Shown here: one piece after another, positions 54,183-63,385 of the stretch
How the letters are laid out: each line of letters opens with the position of its first letter
How positions within the stretch are numbered: the stretch's first letter is position 1
Source: Protula sp. h YS-2021
Lineage: Eukaryota; Annelida; Polychaeta; Sabellida; Serpulidae
Reading direction: 5' to 3'
Length of the DNA stretch: 64,000 bases
NCBI GenBank assembly: GCA_949752745.1
Contig: OX457026.1
Coordinates: 27,032,116 to 27,096,115 of the forward strand
The notes under the pieces: generated by a model
Seen by the model: the letters and a program-made list of their open reading frames with translations, nothing else
What the model was told of the DNA's origin: nothing
Databases searched by the model: none
Position numbers and translations under genes: made by a program

Positions 54183-54255
54183 GCCGTGATAGCTCACTTG
54201 GTAGCGTAAACGGCTAGCAACCTGAGAGTTGTGGGATCGATCCCACCTCGGGGCA
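54183..54255 (+). tRNA. tRNA-like sequence (Ala-AGC-like), degenerate; possible SINE head
   Basis: 73 nt with box-A-like TAGCTCACTTGGTAG and box-B-like GGGATCGATCCC. The anticodon loop is CTAGCAA with U33 and AGC. The acceptor pairs with one mismatch, and a T run (54259-54267) follows as a pol III terminator. The anticodon stem pairs at only two of five positions and the T-loop is six bases, so it is probably not functional. Confidence 0.45.
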
Positions 54256-54469
54256 AACTTTTTTTTTGGTTTTCGGTTTTTGTTCACTTTTATGTTTCTG
54301 TGACATTATGTGACAACATGTGACTGTGACATCATGTGACTCTGTAACATTATGTGACTGTATAACTTTTTATTATTATTATTATTATTATAATAATATT
54401 TAATTAGTCATATTTCAATGGTTTCCCATTGCAATAACCACACATAGCATAAGAATAAGTACATGTGTA

Positions 54470-54665
54470 CAGAGCGTGGGGGAAAACCGATCGATAATTT
54501 CAGAGTGCACTCGTACAGAGTGTGGGGGAAAACCGATCGATAATTTCAGAGTGCTCTCGTACAGAGTGTGGGGGAAAACCGATCGATAATTTCAGAGTGC
54601 ACTCGTACAGAGTGTGGGGGAAACCGATCGATAAATTTCAGAGTGCACTCGTTCAGAGCGTGGGA
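54470..54665. repeat. ~57-bp tandem repeat, about four units
   Basis: Unit CTCGTACAGAGTGTGGGGGA plus AAACCGATCGATAATTTCAG and AGTGCA. CGATCG and a GTGCAC-like word make each unit partly palindromic. Confidence 0.9.
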
Positions 54666-54734
54666 ACAATCAATAAATTTGAGAAGGAATGGGATTTTCC
54701 CTACGTTAAGTCCAATGTTATGTTTTAAGTTATA

Positions 54735-56145
54735 GTAGTTGGAAAATGACACTTCTAAAACACATTTAACAAATGTAGTTTTTTGATAACATATAATATA
54801 TAAAATAAGTTTGAACATTTTAGCATGCTACTTATTTGAATGTTCTAAAGTTATAGTAGTGGAAAAAATGGTGGTTCTAGACCAACTTTAACAAATTTAG
54901 TTTTTAACACCAGCAAGCGCAACCAGGATCGTTTTGATGTGTCCGAAATAACTCTTCGTGGTGAAGTGGTCAAGCGATCGAAAACCGCAAAAAACCTGGG
55001 AGTAACCATTGACTCCACTCTTTCCCTGGACGAGCATGTGAGTAATATGTGCCGCGCTTGCTACTGCTACTTATCCTGGATCAGGAAAATCCGTAAGCAT
55101 TTGTCGTACGAACAGGCGAAAACCGTCATTCACGCCTTAGTAATAAGTCGATTAGACTTCTGCAACGGCATATTTATCGGATTACCCAAATACCAAATAG
55201 ATAGACTGCAACGTGTTATGAACATGGCCGCAAGGATTATAGCAAATAAACGCAAATATGACTCCATTACCAATACCTTGATGGAACTCCATTGGCTACC
55301 AGTATCGGAAAGAATTCAATATAAATTACTAACAATAACTTACAAATCACTACATGGTAATGCTCCTGCATATCTGTCAGAGTTGTTGAAGCCATACCGT
55401 ACTTCGAGGACCTTACGTTCAAGTGACCAATTGCTACTAGAACCAAACATCGTAAGTACGGCTCGAGGGCCTTTGAAAATGTGTCACCAAATCTCTGGAA
55501 TTTGTTGCCTTTGGAACTGTGATCTAGTCCATCATTCTGTCATTTCAAGAGAGATTTAAAGACATATTTGTTTAGAAAAGCTTACTTTTAGTTCATGTAT
55601 GAGACTGTTTGTGTCAATTTTAAATGCTATTGTTTTATTACGTGCTAGTATTAAGTATATCCTAGTCATTACGTTACATGTGATGGTGCTTGCTTATTAA
55701 TTTAAATATTATATTGGATCGAATATTTTTAAAACATTGTATAATTCTGAAGTATTGTAACTTTATATATCTACTTTTGTACCGCGCTTAGGTGTTGTTT
55801 GACTGAATAAGCGCGTTATAAGCATGCTTTATAATAATAATAATAATAATAATAATGATATATAAAATAAGTTTGAACATTTTACCATGGTGTAGTAGGG
55901 TAAAAATAAGGGTTCTAGACCAACTTAAAAAAATTTTGTTTTTTGACAAAATATGATGTATAAAATAAGTTTGAACATTTTACCATGGTGTAGTAGGGTA
56001 AAAATAAGGGTTCTAGACCAACTTTAACAAATTTTGTTTTTTGACAAAATATGATGTATAAAATAAGTTTGAACATTTTACCATGTTGTAGTAGGGTGAA
56101 AATCAGGGTTCTAAACCAAAATTTAATTTTCTTTGAAAACATATT
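54735..56145. repeat. 99-bp satellite split by a LINE
   Basis: Unit contains TATAAAATAAGTTTGAACAT, TTTACCATGGTGTAGTAGGG, GGTTCTAGACCAACTTTAAC and AAATTTTGTTTTTTGACAAA. Copies lie at 54735-54905 (divergent) and 55858-56145 (three well-conserved units). The intervening 54905-55857 is the LINE. The array directly precedes the Polinton polymerase gene and may belong to the Polinton's left terminal region. Confidence 0.85.
54895..55857 (+). pseudogene. CR1/L2-like LINE 3' end (RT C-terminus)
   Basis: Open from about 54895 (NTSKRNQDRFDVSE) to 55559. It includes KNLGVTIDSTLSLDEHV, RLDFCNGIFIGLPKYQIDRL, ARIIANKRKYDSIT and LHWLPVSERIQYKLLTITYK, the conserved block after the RT palm in CR1/L2/Jockey-type elements. 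A frame change near 55490 separates the final ...KTYLFRKA-type segment. The 3' UTR has a GCGCTTA...TAAGCGC hairpin (about 55786-55818), and the element ends in (AAT)n at 55829-55857. It is 5' truncated, as usual for LINEs. Confidence 0.9.
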
Positions 56146-56229
56146 ATGTTTTTCTTTTCTTAATGCTTTCAGGTATCGTCAGAACACATCGCTCTCCGCT
56201 AGATGTCTCTGCAATACATGCCTAGGCGG

Positions 56230-56237
56230 TATAAATA
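56230..56237 (+). promoter_or_regulatory. TATA box of the Polinton polymerase gene
   Basis: TATAAATA about 66 bases before the ATG at 56296. A TCAGT initiator-like word at 56266 is 36 bases downstream. Confidence 0.6.
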
Positions 56238-56295
56238 GGATGAGTGAGACCTACATTTCATCATATCAGTTTAAGCAATTGACGTGACAACAACA

Positions 56296-59200
56296 ATGGC
56301 ATCTAATTCAGACATATCAGTCGTCTGTTATGATTGTAATGTGACATTTCCATCTCTGGAATTGTTCGTAGCACATACATGCAAACCAGCTAAGATGAAA
56401 CGTGCTGATGAAGAGCTTGTTGAGATGATTGAAGCCAAGAGACGAAAGACGGTACAAGATGGTGTTATCAGACCTGATCCGTTCCTCTGCTGTGAATGCA
56501 TTAAAATATTTCCATCTTGGGATACTTATGAGACACATGCATGCATACCAGCTGAGATGGAAAATGCGTCTCATGAAGAACATGTTTCAAAGAAAGAAAA
56601 AACAGGACAAGTAGGGAGAGGTAGAAGGGTAAGTCTGGGTGAAAACGCGCAGGAAAGACGGTTTGAGTCTGAGGATGGATCGGATTTACTGCTTGAAATG
56701 CGACAGCAAGAGAACCGTATCAAGGCACATTTGTTGGAGACCTTAAGCTATGGAATGAAATGGTACATTGTCGTGCATGCACGTTTCAAGAAACTGACAG
56801 CGAATGCTGAAGGTGTTATGGTAGAACAAGTGGATAATGCATTTATCAGCAGTCCAACATATACAGCATACAACCCAGCAGATATTGAGCAGGACTTGCC
56901 AGACGCCTATAAAGAATTGTTTACTAAGTTTGATGAACATGAGCGACAAGGCTCTGGCTGGGTATTGGATAACATACTATACATTGAAGTACATACAGCT
57001 ACGTCAGCGCCACTGGATGCGAGTAGTTTTATTCCACTGCCGAAGAAAGTGAAGAAAACAGAAGGTGTGATAAACATTAAGAATGATGACAACAAGTGTT
57101 TCTTATGGTCAGTATTGGCGTACCTTCACCCTCATGACAGAAATGCAAATCGCGTGAATCATTACAAGCCATTTGAGAAGGAATTAAAGGTAGAAGGTAT
57201 GACATTTCCGACACCGATTACAGACATTCCAAAGTTTGAAAAGGAGAAAGATGTGTCCATTAACGTGTTTGGATATGAACATGATGTAGTTGTTCCGATA
57301 CAACTGAGTCGAAACACCATTGCGAGAGAAATAAACTTGATTTTGATTAGCAATGACAAGAAAAGGCATTACTGCCTCATCAAGAATTTCAGCAGACTTA
57401 TGTCTTATCGATCAAAGCATAATGGTGCAGCTTTTTATTGTTTCAACTGTCTTCACGGGTTTATGCGACCAGAGCTTTTAGATGAGCATCGTGAAGTGTG
57501 TGGCAAGCATGGCGCGCAACGTTTATCATTTCCCAAGGAACCATTCATTAAGTTTAAGAATGTAGCCAAACAACAGCGAGCACCGTTTGTGATTTATGCA
57601 GACTTTGAATGTTTCACGCAAAAGCATGAAGAAGGAGACAAGTATCAACATCATCGTCCAAACAGCTTTGCCTATGTAGTTGTGAGTCAGTACAACACAC
57701 GTGCACCAGTCGTGTATCGAGGATACAATGCCGTAAAGGTCTTTTTAGACAATATGTTGAATGAACGTGATCGTATTGTACGTGGTTTAGAGCGACCAAA
57801 GGAAATGGTGATGACTCGCGAAGACAAAGAGAATTTTAAGAACGCTGTTGATTGCTACATTTGTCATGAACCTCTAGGAGCAGATCGTGTGAGAGATCAT
57901 GACCATATCAATGGCAAATATCGCGGAGCAGCGCACAATGAATGCAACTTACAATTCCGACTTAGAAAGGATAAGCAGGGGGATAAAGATTCTTTTATCA
58001 TTCCTGTGTTTTTCAACAATTTGCGAGGCTATGACAGTCACCTAATCAGGGAGGAAATTGGGAAATTCAAAGATGAAACGATTACAGTCATTCCCAACAC
58101 CATTGAGAAATATATTGCATTCACCATGAGCAATCTGAAATTTACAGACAGCTTTCAGTTCATGAGTACCTCTCTACAGAAGTTGGTATCCAACCTTGCA
58201 GCAGAAGGGAAGGATAACTTCTACAACATGACCTCTCACATTCACGATAGTGACCAACAAGATTTGCTGCTGAGAAAGGGAGTGTACCCCTACGATTACG
58301 TGGACGAACCATCCAAGTTTGCTGAAACACAGCTACCATCAAAGGACAAGTTTCATAGTCAGCTTAGCGAAGAGGACATTAGCGATGAGGATTATGCGCA
58401 TGCGCAGAAGGTGTGGGGTACATTCAACTGTACCACATTTGGTGAATACCACGACCTGTACCTGAAATCAGATGTGTTATTACTAGCTGACGTGTTTAAA
58501 AATTTTCGTCAAGTATGCCTCAACACGTATGAATTGGATCCTGCTCACTACTATACAGCACCAGGACTGTCGTGGGATGCAATGTTGAAAGCGACAAAGG
58601 TGAAGTTGGAATTGATCAATGACATCGACATGTACCAAATGGTTGAGCAAGGTATACGTGGAGGAATATCCGTAATCACGCACAAGTATGCGAAAGCGAA
58701 TAATCCCTACGTAGCAGATTACAATTCTGAGATACCAAACAACTACTTGATGTATCTCGACGCAAACAGCTTGTATGGTTGGGCCATGTCACAAAGCATG
58801 CCACAAAGAGGATTTATGTGGGTGAGCGAGCCAGAATCCCTCGACTTCATGGATGTGGATGAAGATGACGACATTGGATTCATTCTGGAAGTGGATTTAG
58901 AATATCCAAATTCAATCCATGATCGTCATAATCACAACCCAGTGGCTCCAGAACGGAAATTTGTCAAATTTGGAGAATTGTCAGAGTACAGTCAGAAGCT
59001 ACTGGAAGATCTAAACATGAAAGGCAAACCCAGTGAAAAGCTCATTCCTAACTTGTCTGACAAGAAGAAATATGTACTTCATTACAGGAATTTACAACAG
59101 TACGTCTCACTGGGGTTGAAAGTCACTAAAGTACATCGCGCCATCATGTTTGAACAGAGCAAATGGTTGGCAAAATACATTACCTTGAACACGGAAAAGA

Positions 59201-60006
59201 GAAAATTGGCCAAGAACCCATTTGAGAAAGACTTCTTCAAACTGATGAACAACTCGGTGTTTGGCAAAACCATGGAAAATGTGAGAAAACGAATCAATGT
59301 TGAACTTGTTCACAAGGAAAAGCGGTTCAAGAAACTTGTAGCCAAACCTTCTTTCCACAAATTCAAAATTTTCAACGAAGATTTGACCGCGGTACATTTG
59401 CGCAAAGTGGATTTGCTTCTGGATAAACCCATTCAAGTTGGCTTAGCCATTCTCGACCTCAGCAAAGTGCTTATGTTCAACTTCCATTACAACTACATCA
59501 TGGTCAAGTATCCCCATGCCAAGTTGTTGTTCAGCGACACCGACAGTCGATGTTATGACATAGAAACGGAAGATATCTACAAGGATATGCAGCAAGATGC
59601 TGACCTGTTCGACACAAGTGACTATCCGCCGAATCACTTTCTACATTCCAACGTGAACAAAAAAGTGCTTGGGAAAATGAAGGATGAGACGGCAGGCGTC
59701 CCCATTGAAGAGTTTGTTGGACTCAGACCGAAAATGTACAGTTTACTGTGCGGTGGGAAAGAAAAACATACAGCTAAAGGCATCACTCGAGCTTGTCAAA
59801 GACGCATTAAACATGTGCAGTATAGAGACAGTTTGTTCAAGAAAACTCAAACGATGGCTACAGGACACATTATTCGAAGTCATAGTCACCAGCTTTTCTC
59901 GGAGAAGTTGAGGAAAGTAGCCCTCTCCCCATATGACGACAAGCGATATGTGCTGAATGATGGCTATTCCACCTTAGCGCATGGACATTACAAAGCAATG
60001 TTATAA
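56296..60006 (+). CDS. Polinton protein-primed DNA polymerase B
   Basis: Replicates the element by protein-primed synthesis. 1236 residues from the ATG at 56296 (an in-frame GTG lies 12 bases earlier, but ATG is the likelier start). N-terminus: two C2H2-like fingers, CYDCNVTFPSLELFVAHTC and CCECIKIFPSWDTYETHAC. Exonuclease motif I VIYADFEC is near residue 432. An HNH/endonuclease VII-like zinc segment CYICHEPLG...DHDHINGKYRG is at about 520-550, and the exo II region has NLRGYDSHLI. Polymerase motif A YLDANSLYGWAMSQ is near 820, motif B NNSVFGKTMENV near 985 and motif C FSDTDSR near 1080. All catalytic Asp residues are present and the frame is open, unlike the virion genes. Confidence 0.96.
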   Translation: MASNSDISVVCYDCNVTFPSLELFVAHTCKPAKMKRADEELVEMIEAKRRKTVQDGVIRPDPFLCCECIKIFPSWDTYETHACIPAEMENASHEEHVSKKEKTGQVGRGRRVSLGENAQERRFESEDGSDLLLEMRQQENRIKAHLLETLSYGMKWYIVVHARFKKLTANAEGVMVEQVDNAFISSPTYTAYNPADIEQDLPDAYKELFTKFDEHERQGSGWVLDNILYIEVHTATSAPLDASSFIPLPKKVKKTEGVINIKNDDNKCFLWSVLAYLHPHDRNANRVNHYKPFEKELKVEGMTFPTPITDIPKFEKEKDVSINVFGYEHDVVVPIQLSRNTIAREINLILISNDKKRHYCLIKNFSRLMSYRSKHNGAAFYCFNCLHGFMRPELLDEHREVCGKHGAQRLSFPKEPFIKFKNVAKQQRAPFVIYADFECFTQKHEEGDKYQHHRPNSFAYVVVSQYNTRAPVVYRGYNAVKVFLDNMLNERDRIVRGLERPKEMVMTREDKENFKNAVDCYICHEPLGADRVRDHDHINGKYRGAAHNECNLQFRLRKDKQGDKDSFIIPVFFNNLRGYDSHLIREEIGKFKDETITVIPNTIEKYIAFTMSNLKFTDSFQFMSTSLQKLVSNLAAEGKDNFYNMTSHIHDSDQQDLLLRKGVYPYDYVDEPSKFAETQLPSKDKFHSQLSEEDISDEDYAHAQKVWGTFNCTTFGEYHDLYLKSDVLLLADVFKNFRQVCLNTYELDPAHYYTAPGLSWDAMLKATKVKLELINDIDMYQMVEQGIRGGISVITHKYAKANNPYVADYNSEIPNNYLMYLDANSLYGWAMSQSMPQRGFMWVSEPESLDFMDVDEDDDIGFILEVDLEYPNSIHDRHNHNPVAPERKFVKFGELSEYSQKLLEDLNMKGKPSEKLIPNLSDKKKYVLHYRNLQQYVSLGLKVTKVHRAIMFEQSKWLAKYITLNTEKRKLAKNPFEKDFFKLMNNSVFGKTMENVRKRINVELVHKEKRFKKLVAKPSFHKFKIFNEDLTAVHLRKVDLLLDKPIQVGLAILDLSKVLMFNFHYNYIMVKYPHAKLLFSDTDSRCYDIETEDIYKDMQQDADLFDTSDYPPNHFLHSNVNKKVLGKMKDETAGVPIEEFVGLRPKMYSLLCGGKEKHTAKGITRACQRRIKHVQYRDSLFKKTQTMATGHIIRSHSHQLFSEKLRKVALSPYDDKRYVLNDGYSTLAHGHYKAML

Positions 60007-60009
60007 AAG
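60002..60009 (+). promoter_or_regulatory. TATA box overlapping the polymerase stop codon
   Basis: TATAAAAG spans the TAA stop and lies 55-62 bases upstream of the next ATG (60064). That is the same spacing as the TATA box before the polymerase, suggesting a separate promoter for the small genes. Confidence 0.5.
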
Positions 60010-60063
60010 GGGGAGGTCCTCCAACGGAAGAGTTATTTGAGATGTGAACATTGAAGCGTTAAC

Positions 60064-60420
60064 ATGGAACGTGAAAGTCGTAAGAGATCTACAACTGATA
60101 TGGATACTCTTGAAGATACAGTTAAAGACTTAAAAGTGAAAAATCCTACCACTACCATCAAGAAATTAAAAGTGGAGACGGCACCAACACCACAGTCGTG
60201 GGATGGAATGCTTTCTCTAGGAAATGGAAAGTATATCAAGATTATGAAACAAAGCAATGAAGGAGTGGTAAACATTCGCAAGTACCTGAGAGATGAGGGG
60301 ACTGGAAGAAACCGTCCTACGAAAAAGGGTATTTTGCTGACAATACCTGAATGGAAAATGTTGAAGAAGCAAGTGAAAGAAGTGGATAAAAGGCTTCGAA
60401 GACAAGAAGACGGCTCATAA
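60064..60420 (+). CDS. PC4/p15-like small DNA-binding protein in the Polinton
   Basis: 118 residues. The N-terminal third is Lys/Thr-rich. Residues about 55-112 read GNGKYIKIMKQSNEG...VNIRKYL and then RPTKKGILLTIPEWKMLKKQ. The order is beta strands, an IRKY-like motif, a basic-Gly 'K-K-G-I-x-L' strand and a Trp-containing helix. This is the pattern of the PC4/p15 transcriptional coactivator single-stranded DNA-binding domain. In a protein-primed replicon it could act in single-stranded DNA binding or transcription; that is inference. The next frame starts 15 bases after its stop. Confidence 0.7.
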   Translation: MERESRKRSTTDMDTLEDTVKDLKVKNPTTTIKKLKVETAPTPQSWDGMLSLGNGKYIKIMKQSNEGVVNIRKYLRDEGTGRNRPTKKGILLTIPEWKMLKKQVKEVDKRLRRQEDGS

Positions 60421-60435
60421 CAAGGTATTTTCATC

Positions 60436-60807
60436 ATGAATGCACTCATGTTGAACGGTGGTGCTTACCTTACTGTAAATGAGAGGAATGAAGTGATACT
60501 AGGTTCTCGGACAAGTTATCATCGGTTTAAATCTGAAGTGTGGAAAAACTTTAAAAACATACCACTTGAACCTGAGTTTAAACGTAGACTTGAAAATAAA
60601 GTGGAAGTGACGGTGGCTGAATATGATTCTAACATACGTGTAGAAATCTGTAGAAATCTTTTACAGGATTATCCAGAGGATTATAAGGGAGTTGTGCCAG
60701 ATACACCATATACAGATTTGATCCTCTTTGATATCAAGAACTGGCGCGCGGTCTTACGATTCCTAAAAGCTATACAACATCCACTCTTCGCCATCTTGCG
60801 AGCATAA
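60436..60807 (+). CDS. Polinton small protein of unknown function
   Basis: 123 residues from ATG at 60436. Features: NGGAYLTVNERNEVILGSRT, a VWKNFKNI segment, VEVTVAEYDSNIRVEICRNL and a C-terminal LFDIKNWRAVLRFLKAI. The beta-rich order and a final Trp helix loosely resemble the PC4-like neighbour, so it may be a diverged relative, but I cannot show this. It is coupled closely to the preceding gene and probably expressed with it. Confidence 0.6.
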   Translation: MNALMLNGGAYLTVNERNEVILGSRTSYHRFKSEVWKNFKNIPLEPEFKRRLENKVEVTVAEYDSNIRVEICRNLLQDYPEDYKGVVPDTPYTDLILFDIKNWRAVLRFLKAIQHPLFAILRA

Positions 60808-60861
60808 AAACGTCTTTGCAGACATGGAGACAGCTCATAGTTCATCTGACTGTTGAACGAG

Positions 60862-61005
60862 ATGGAAGACTTTTTATCGGAATATGAACCTATTTCGCAT
60901 GGATTCTCATATCTGAGAAACTTATGTGATGACATTGTGCTAAGATATTTTGGAAAGTATATCATTCTATCAACTGACGAACATCTAGAGAAGTTCAGGA
61001 TATAA
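60862..61005 (+). CDS. Candidate 47-codon Polinton frame
   Basis: ATG at 60862 to TAA at 61003-61005. The product is acidic and begins MEDFLSEYEPISHGFSYLRN; no domain recognised. It follows the previous gene by 54 bases, and AATAAA signals lie further on (about 61080 and 61130). The gene is uncertain because of its size. Confidence 0.35.
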   Translation: MEDFLSEYEPISHGFSYLRNLCDDIVLRYFGKYIILSTDEHLEKFRI

Positions 61006-61233
61006 TGTCTATGATACATATATTAATTTAGATTGGTATGAATGGCATGTGTTTATTGATGTATTGAATGTATTTGTAAAATAAAAGTTTAATGTAAAAT
61101 ATTTGTGAAATGTAAATAATGTATAACACAATAAAAAAGAATGTTGTATAAAACTGTCTTGTTTATTTACAATATTCATAATACAATTCACAATTACCAA
61201 CAACTTAACTAATGCAACTTAACTAATACAACA

Positions 61234-61658
61234 TCAATAAAATAATGGTTTATAATGTCTATATACAAAATCCTTTACAACAAAATCACCATCACTTCTT
61301 CTTAATACATCAATGATTACAAAAGGACTATGTCCTCGAGCTCTATGAATTATATAATACACACAATAAAATCCACATGTAGAGGATATGGAACTGAATT
61401 ATAAATGAAATTAAACTTTAAAAACTTATTCAAACGACTGTCTATAGGTAAAAGTCCATAAGAGTCAAAATATTCTGCAGGGTCTTCGTCATAATATACT
61501 GCCACCCAATGCTCTCCTGGCTCATCATGATCGTCTGTGTTGATGACATAGGCACCGCGTTGTAAAGATGGTAACTGGTCCATGGCAAACACACCTTGAA
61601 AAGAGTCTTTTGTCGTGGCATCATGGGATAGGATGGCTTCTATTTGCTTCGTGTTCAT
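61234..61658 (-). pseudogene. Polinton adenain-type cysteine protease, one-base frameshift
   Basis: Virion maturation protease (C5 family). ATG at 61658. The first frame includes GVFAMDQLP, a His in GEHWVAVYYDED, and EYFDSYG with the Asp/Asn position of the triad. Near 61378 the frame is lost. The active-site block CGFYCVYY and a normal C-terminus ending at 61234 continue in another frame, so the gene is about 141 residues with a single one-base lesion or sequencing error. Its ATG overlaps the capsid-gene stop as ATGA. Confidence 0.85.
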
Positions 61659-63026
61659 GACTGGTAGTCGAATTGAATGCTACGATTTGCACTTATTTCA
61701 ACAATGTTATCAAATTCAGCATACACTATAACATTGACTGTATTTTGCAAGGCACCAGCAAAATTCATTTCTAGTCTCAAATTCCCATGTTTGATAAGGG
61801 CATAATGATCGGCACCATCATAATCAGGTGTTAAGTCAAAAGAAAATAAAGAATAACCTCTAGGCCAATCTTCCCGTTTTATAATGGAACTTTTCTCACC
61901 ATCCAATCTATCAAAAGATTTGTAAAGTTTCAAAAGCATCAAGATATTTGCCTCGATTTATATCAAGGTTGAGAGGTTTGGATTGGACTGGTTCGCCATC
62001 AGAGTAAAGCTGCATAAAGTTAAGATCAAAATGTTCAAAATTGTATGGATTTCTCAATACTGTTCCAGCAAAGGATTCATTATGAACCATTCCAATGACA
62101 ATACGTTTTGGTAATTGGCCTAAAAAGATGCTATCTTTCACAAAAGATTGAAATCCAGTTGGAATAGCTTAAACTTTACACTCTTTTCTATTAATAAAAA
62201 ACTTAGCAGGACTTTTCATCAATGCATCTGCATGTCCCAACTGAATACCTGGACTAACCCTAACTTTGCGAATGGTTAAAAACGCTTCTCTCACTTCTAC
62301 TTTAAAACCATTATTTGCAGCCATTAATACATATTCATCTTTTTGTCTATGTAAACGTAATTTCATACTAACACCATTGGGAAGATAACGATCCTGCTCA
62401 AACAAATCTATCCTTAAACCACCTGTAAGCATTAACTCACGGCTTAGACGTGTATACAAATAGCGATTATGTAAACCATTATTTCCTGTTTCAGCTAGAT
62501 CGCCACCTTCAGCATTTACATGAAAACCTGATACATATCTTTCATGATTAGGTCTTTTCACCTCATGAGTATTCATTGACCTGGCAGTATCTTTATAGGT
62601 GAGACGCATAGAGCGCTCAGAATGGAGACTTTCTTCCGAGTCATGAATGAGATGAGATATGATGCTGGTATAACCATGGGTATTGTTACTATGTGATACC
62701 AATCGATCATTTAGAAATAATTCAATATTGGACCATAACCCATTAAACAAATCATTGATACATGACACATTATCATCTACACCACACGGTGTTCCATCAG
62801 CCTTTACAATGCGACATATAATATGGAGCTTACTGTTCTTTAAATCTAGATATTCTTCTGTACTCGCAGGAATGTAGAATTCTATTGGAGCACCCTCTCT
62901 AATGGTAGTCATTGGTTGATAGTCTACATTATAACTTTTTTCTGCAGCAGTTTGCGTTGGTGGTATGTGAAACCATTCTAATGGAGAAAGACTACATTCA
63001 CAAGAATGATTATGAATTAAAGACAT
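61655..63026 (-). pseudogene. Polinton major capsid protein, stop and frameshift
   Basis: Hexon-like double-jelly-roll protein. ATG at 63026. Recognisable segments are EWFHIPPTQTAAEKSYNVDY, IEFYIPASTEEYLDL, LWSNIELFLNDRLVSHSNN, GYTSIISHLIHDSEES, LRIDLFEQDRYLPNGV and the C-terminal DWPRGYSLFSFDLTPDYDGA and HGNLRLEMNFAGAL. A TAA at 62169-62171 interrupts the frame without changing it, and a one-base shift near 61930 follows. With these two lesions the coding span is about 456 codons. It is preceded by the PX-like gene with a 2-base gap. Confidence 0.9.
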
Positions 63027-63028
63027 GA

Positions 63029-63385
63029 TTAAAAAATATCTTTCTTATATTTTGTTGATGTTATCCGTTTAGCTGCCTTTCGCCTTCTGACAGGTTTTGC
63101 TGGTTTCGCTCTCTTTTGTTCTCCTAACTCATCACCAAACATACGTTGTGCTACTCGACCTGTAACATCTTTCGCGACATCTTTTGCAGCCTTTTTAAGA
63201 TGTGGTGCAACGATTATAGCCCCTGCCTTAAGCAGTGGAATGGCTTTTCGAGCCAATGATCCCAGTATTGAACCAATACCATCTCCATATTGTATTCGCG
63301 CTCCTTTAAATCCTGGTAATTCTCCACCCACTTGACGAAGAAAATGGTTGCGATATATAGATGGATTGTGTGTGTATGCTTTCAT
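63029..63385 (-). CDS. Polinton small basic protein, PX / adenovirus pX-pVI-like
   Basis: 118 residues, intact. RNHFLRQVGGELPGFKG, then a Gly/Leu-rich GDGIGSILGSLARKAIPLLK and a Lys/Arg-rich C-terminus (KPVRRRKAAKR). The N-terminal Gly-Gly-containing stretch and amphipathic hydrophobic segment before a basic tail match the PX family of Polintons, compared in the literature with adenovirus core or membrane-lytic peptides. The start overlaps the minor capsid stop as ATGA. Confidence 0.75.
   Translation of the reverse strand: MKAYTHNPSIYRNHFLRQVGGELPGFKGARIQYGDGIGSILGSLARKAIPLLKAGAIIVAPHLKKAAKDVAKDVTGRVAQRMFGDELGEQKRAKPAKPVRRRKAAKRITSTKYKKDIF

Noticed and set aside
58160..59637. Several minus-strand frames of 60-109 codons
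   Set aside because: Antisense shadows of the DNA polymerase gene.
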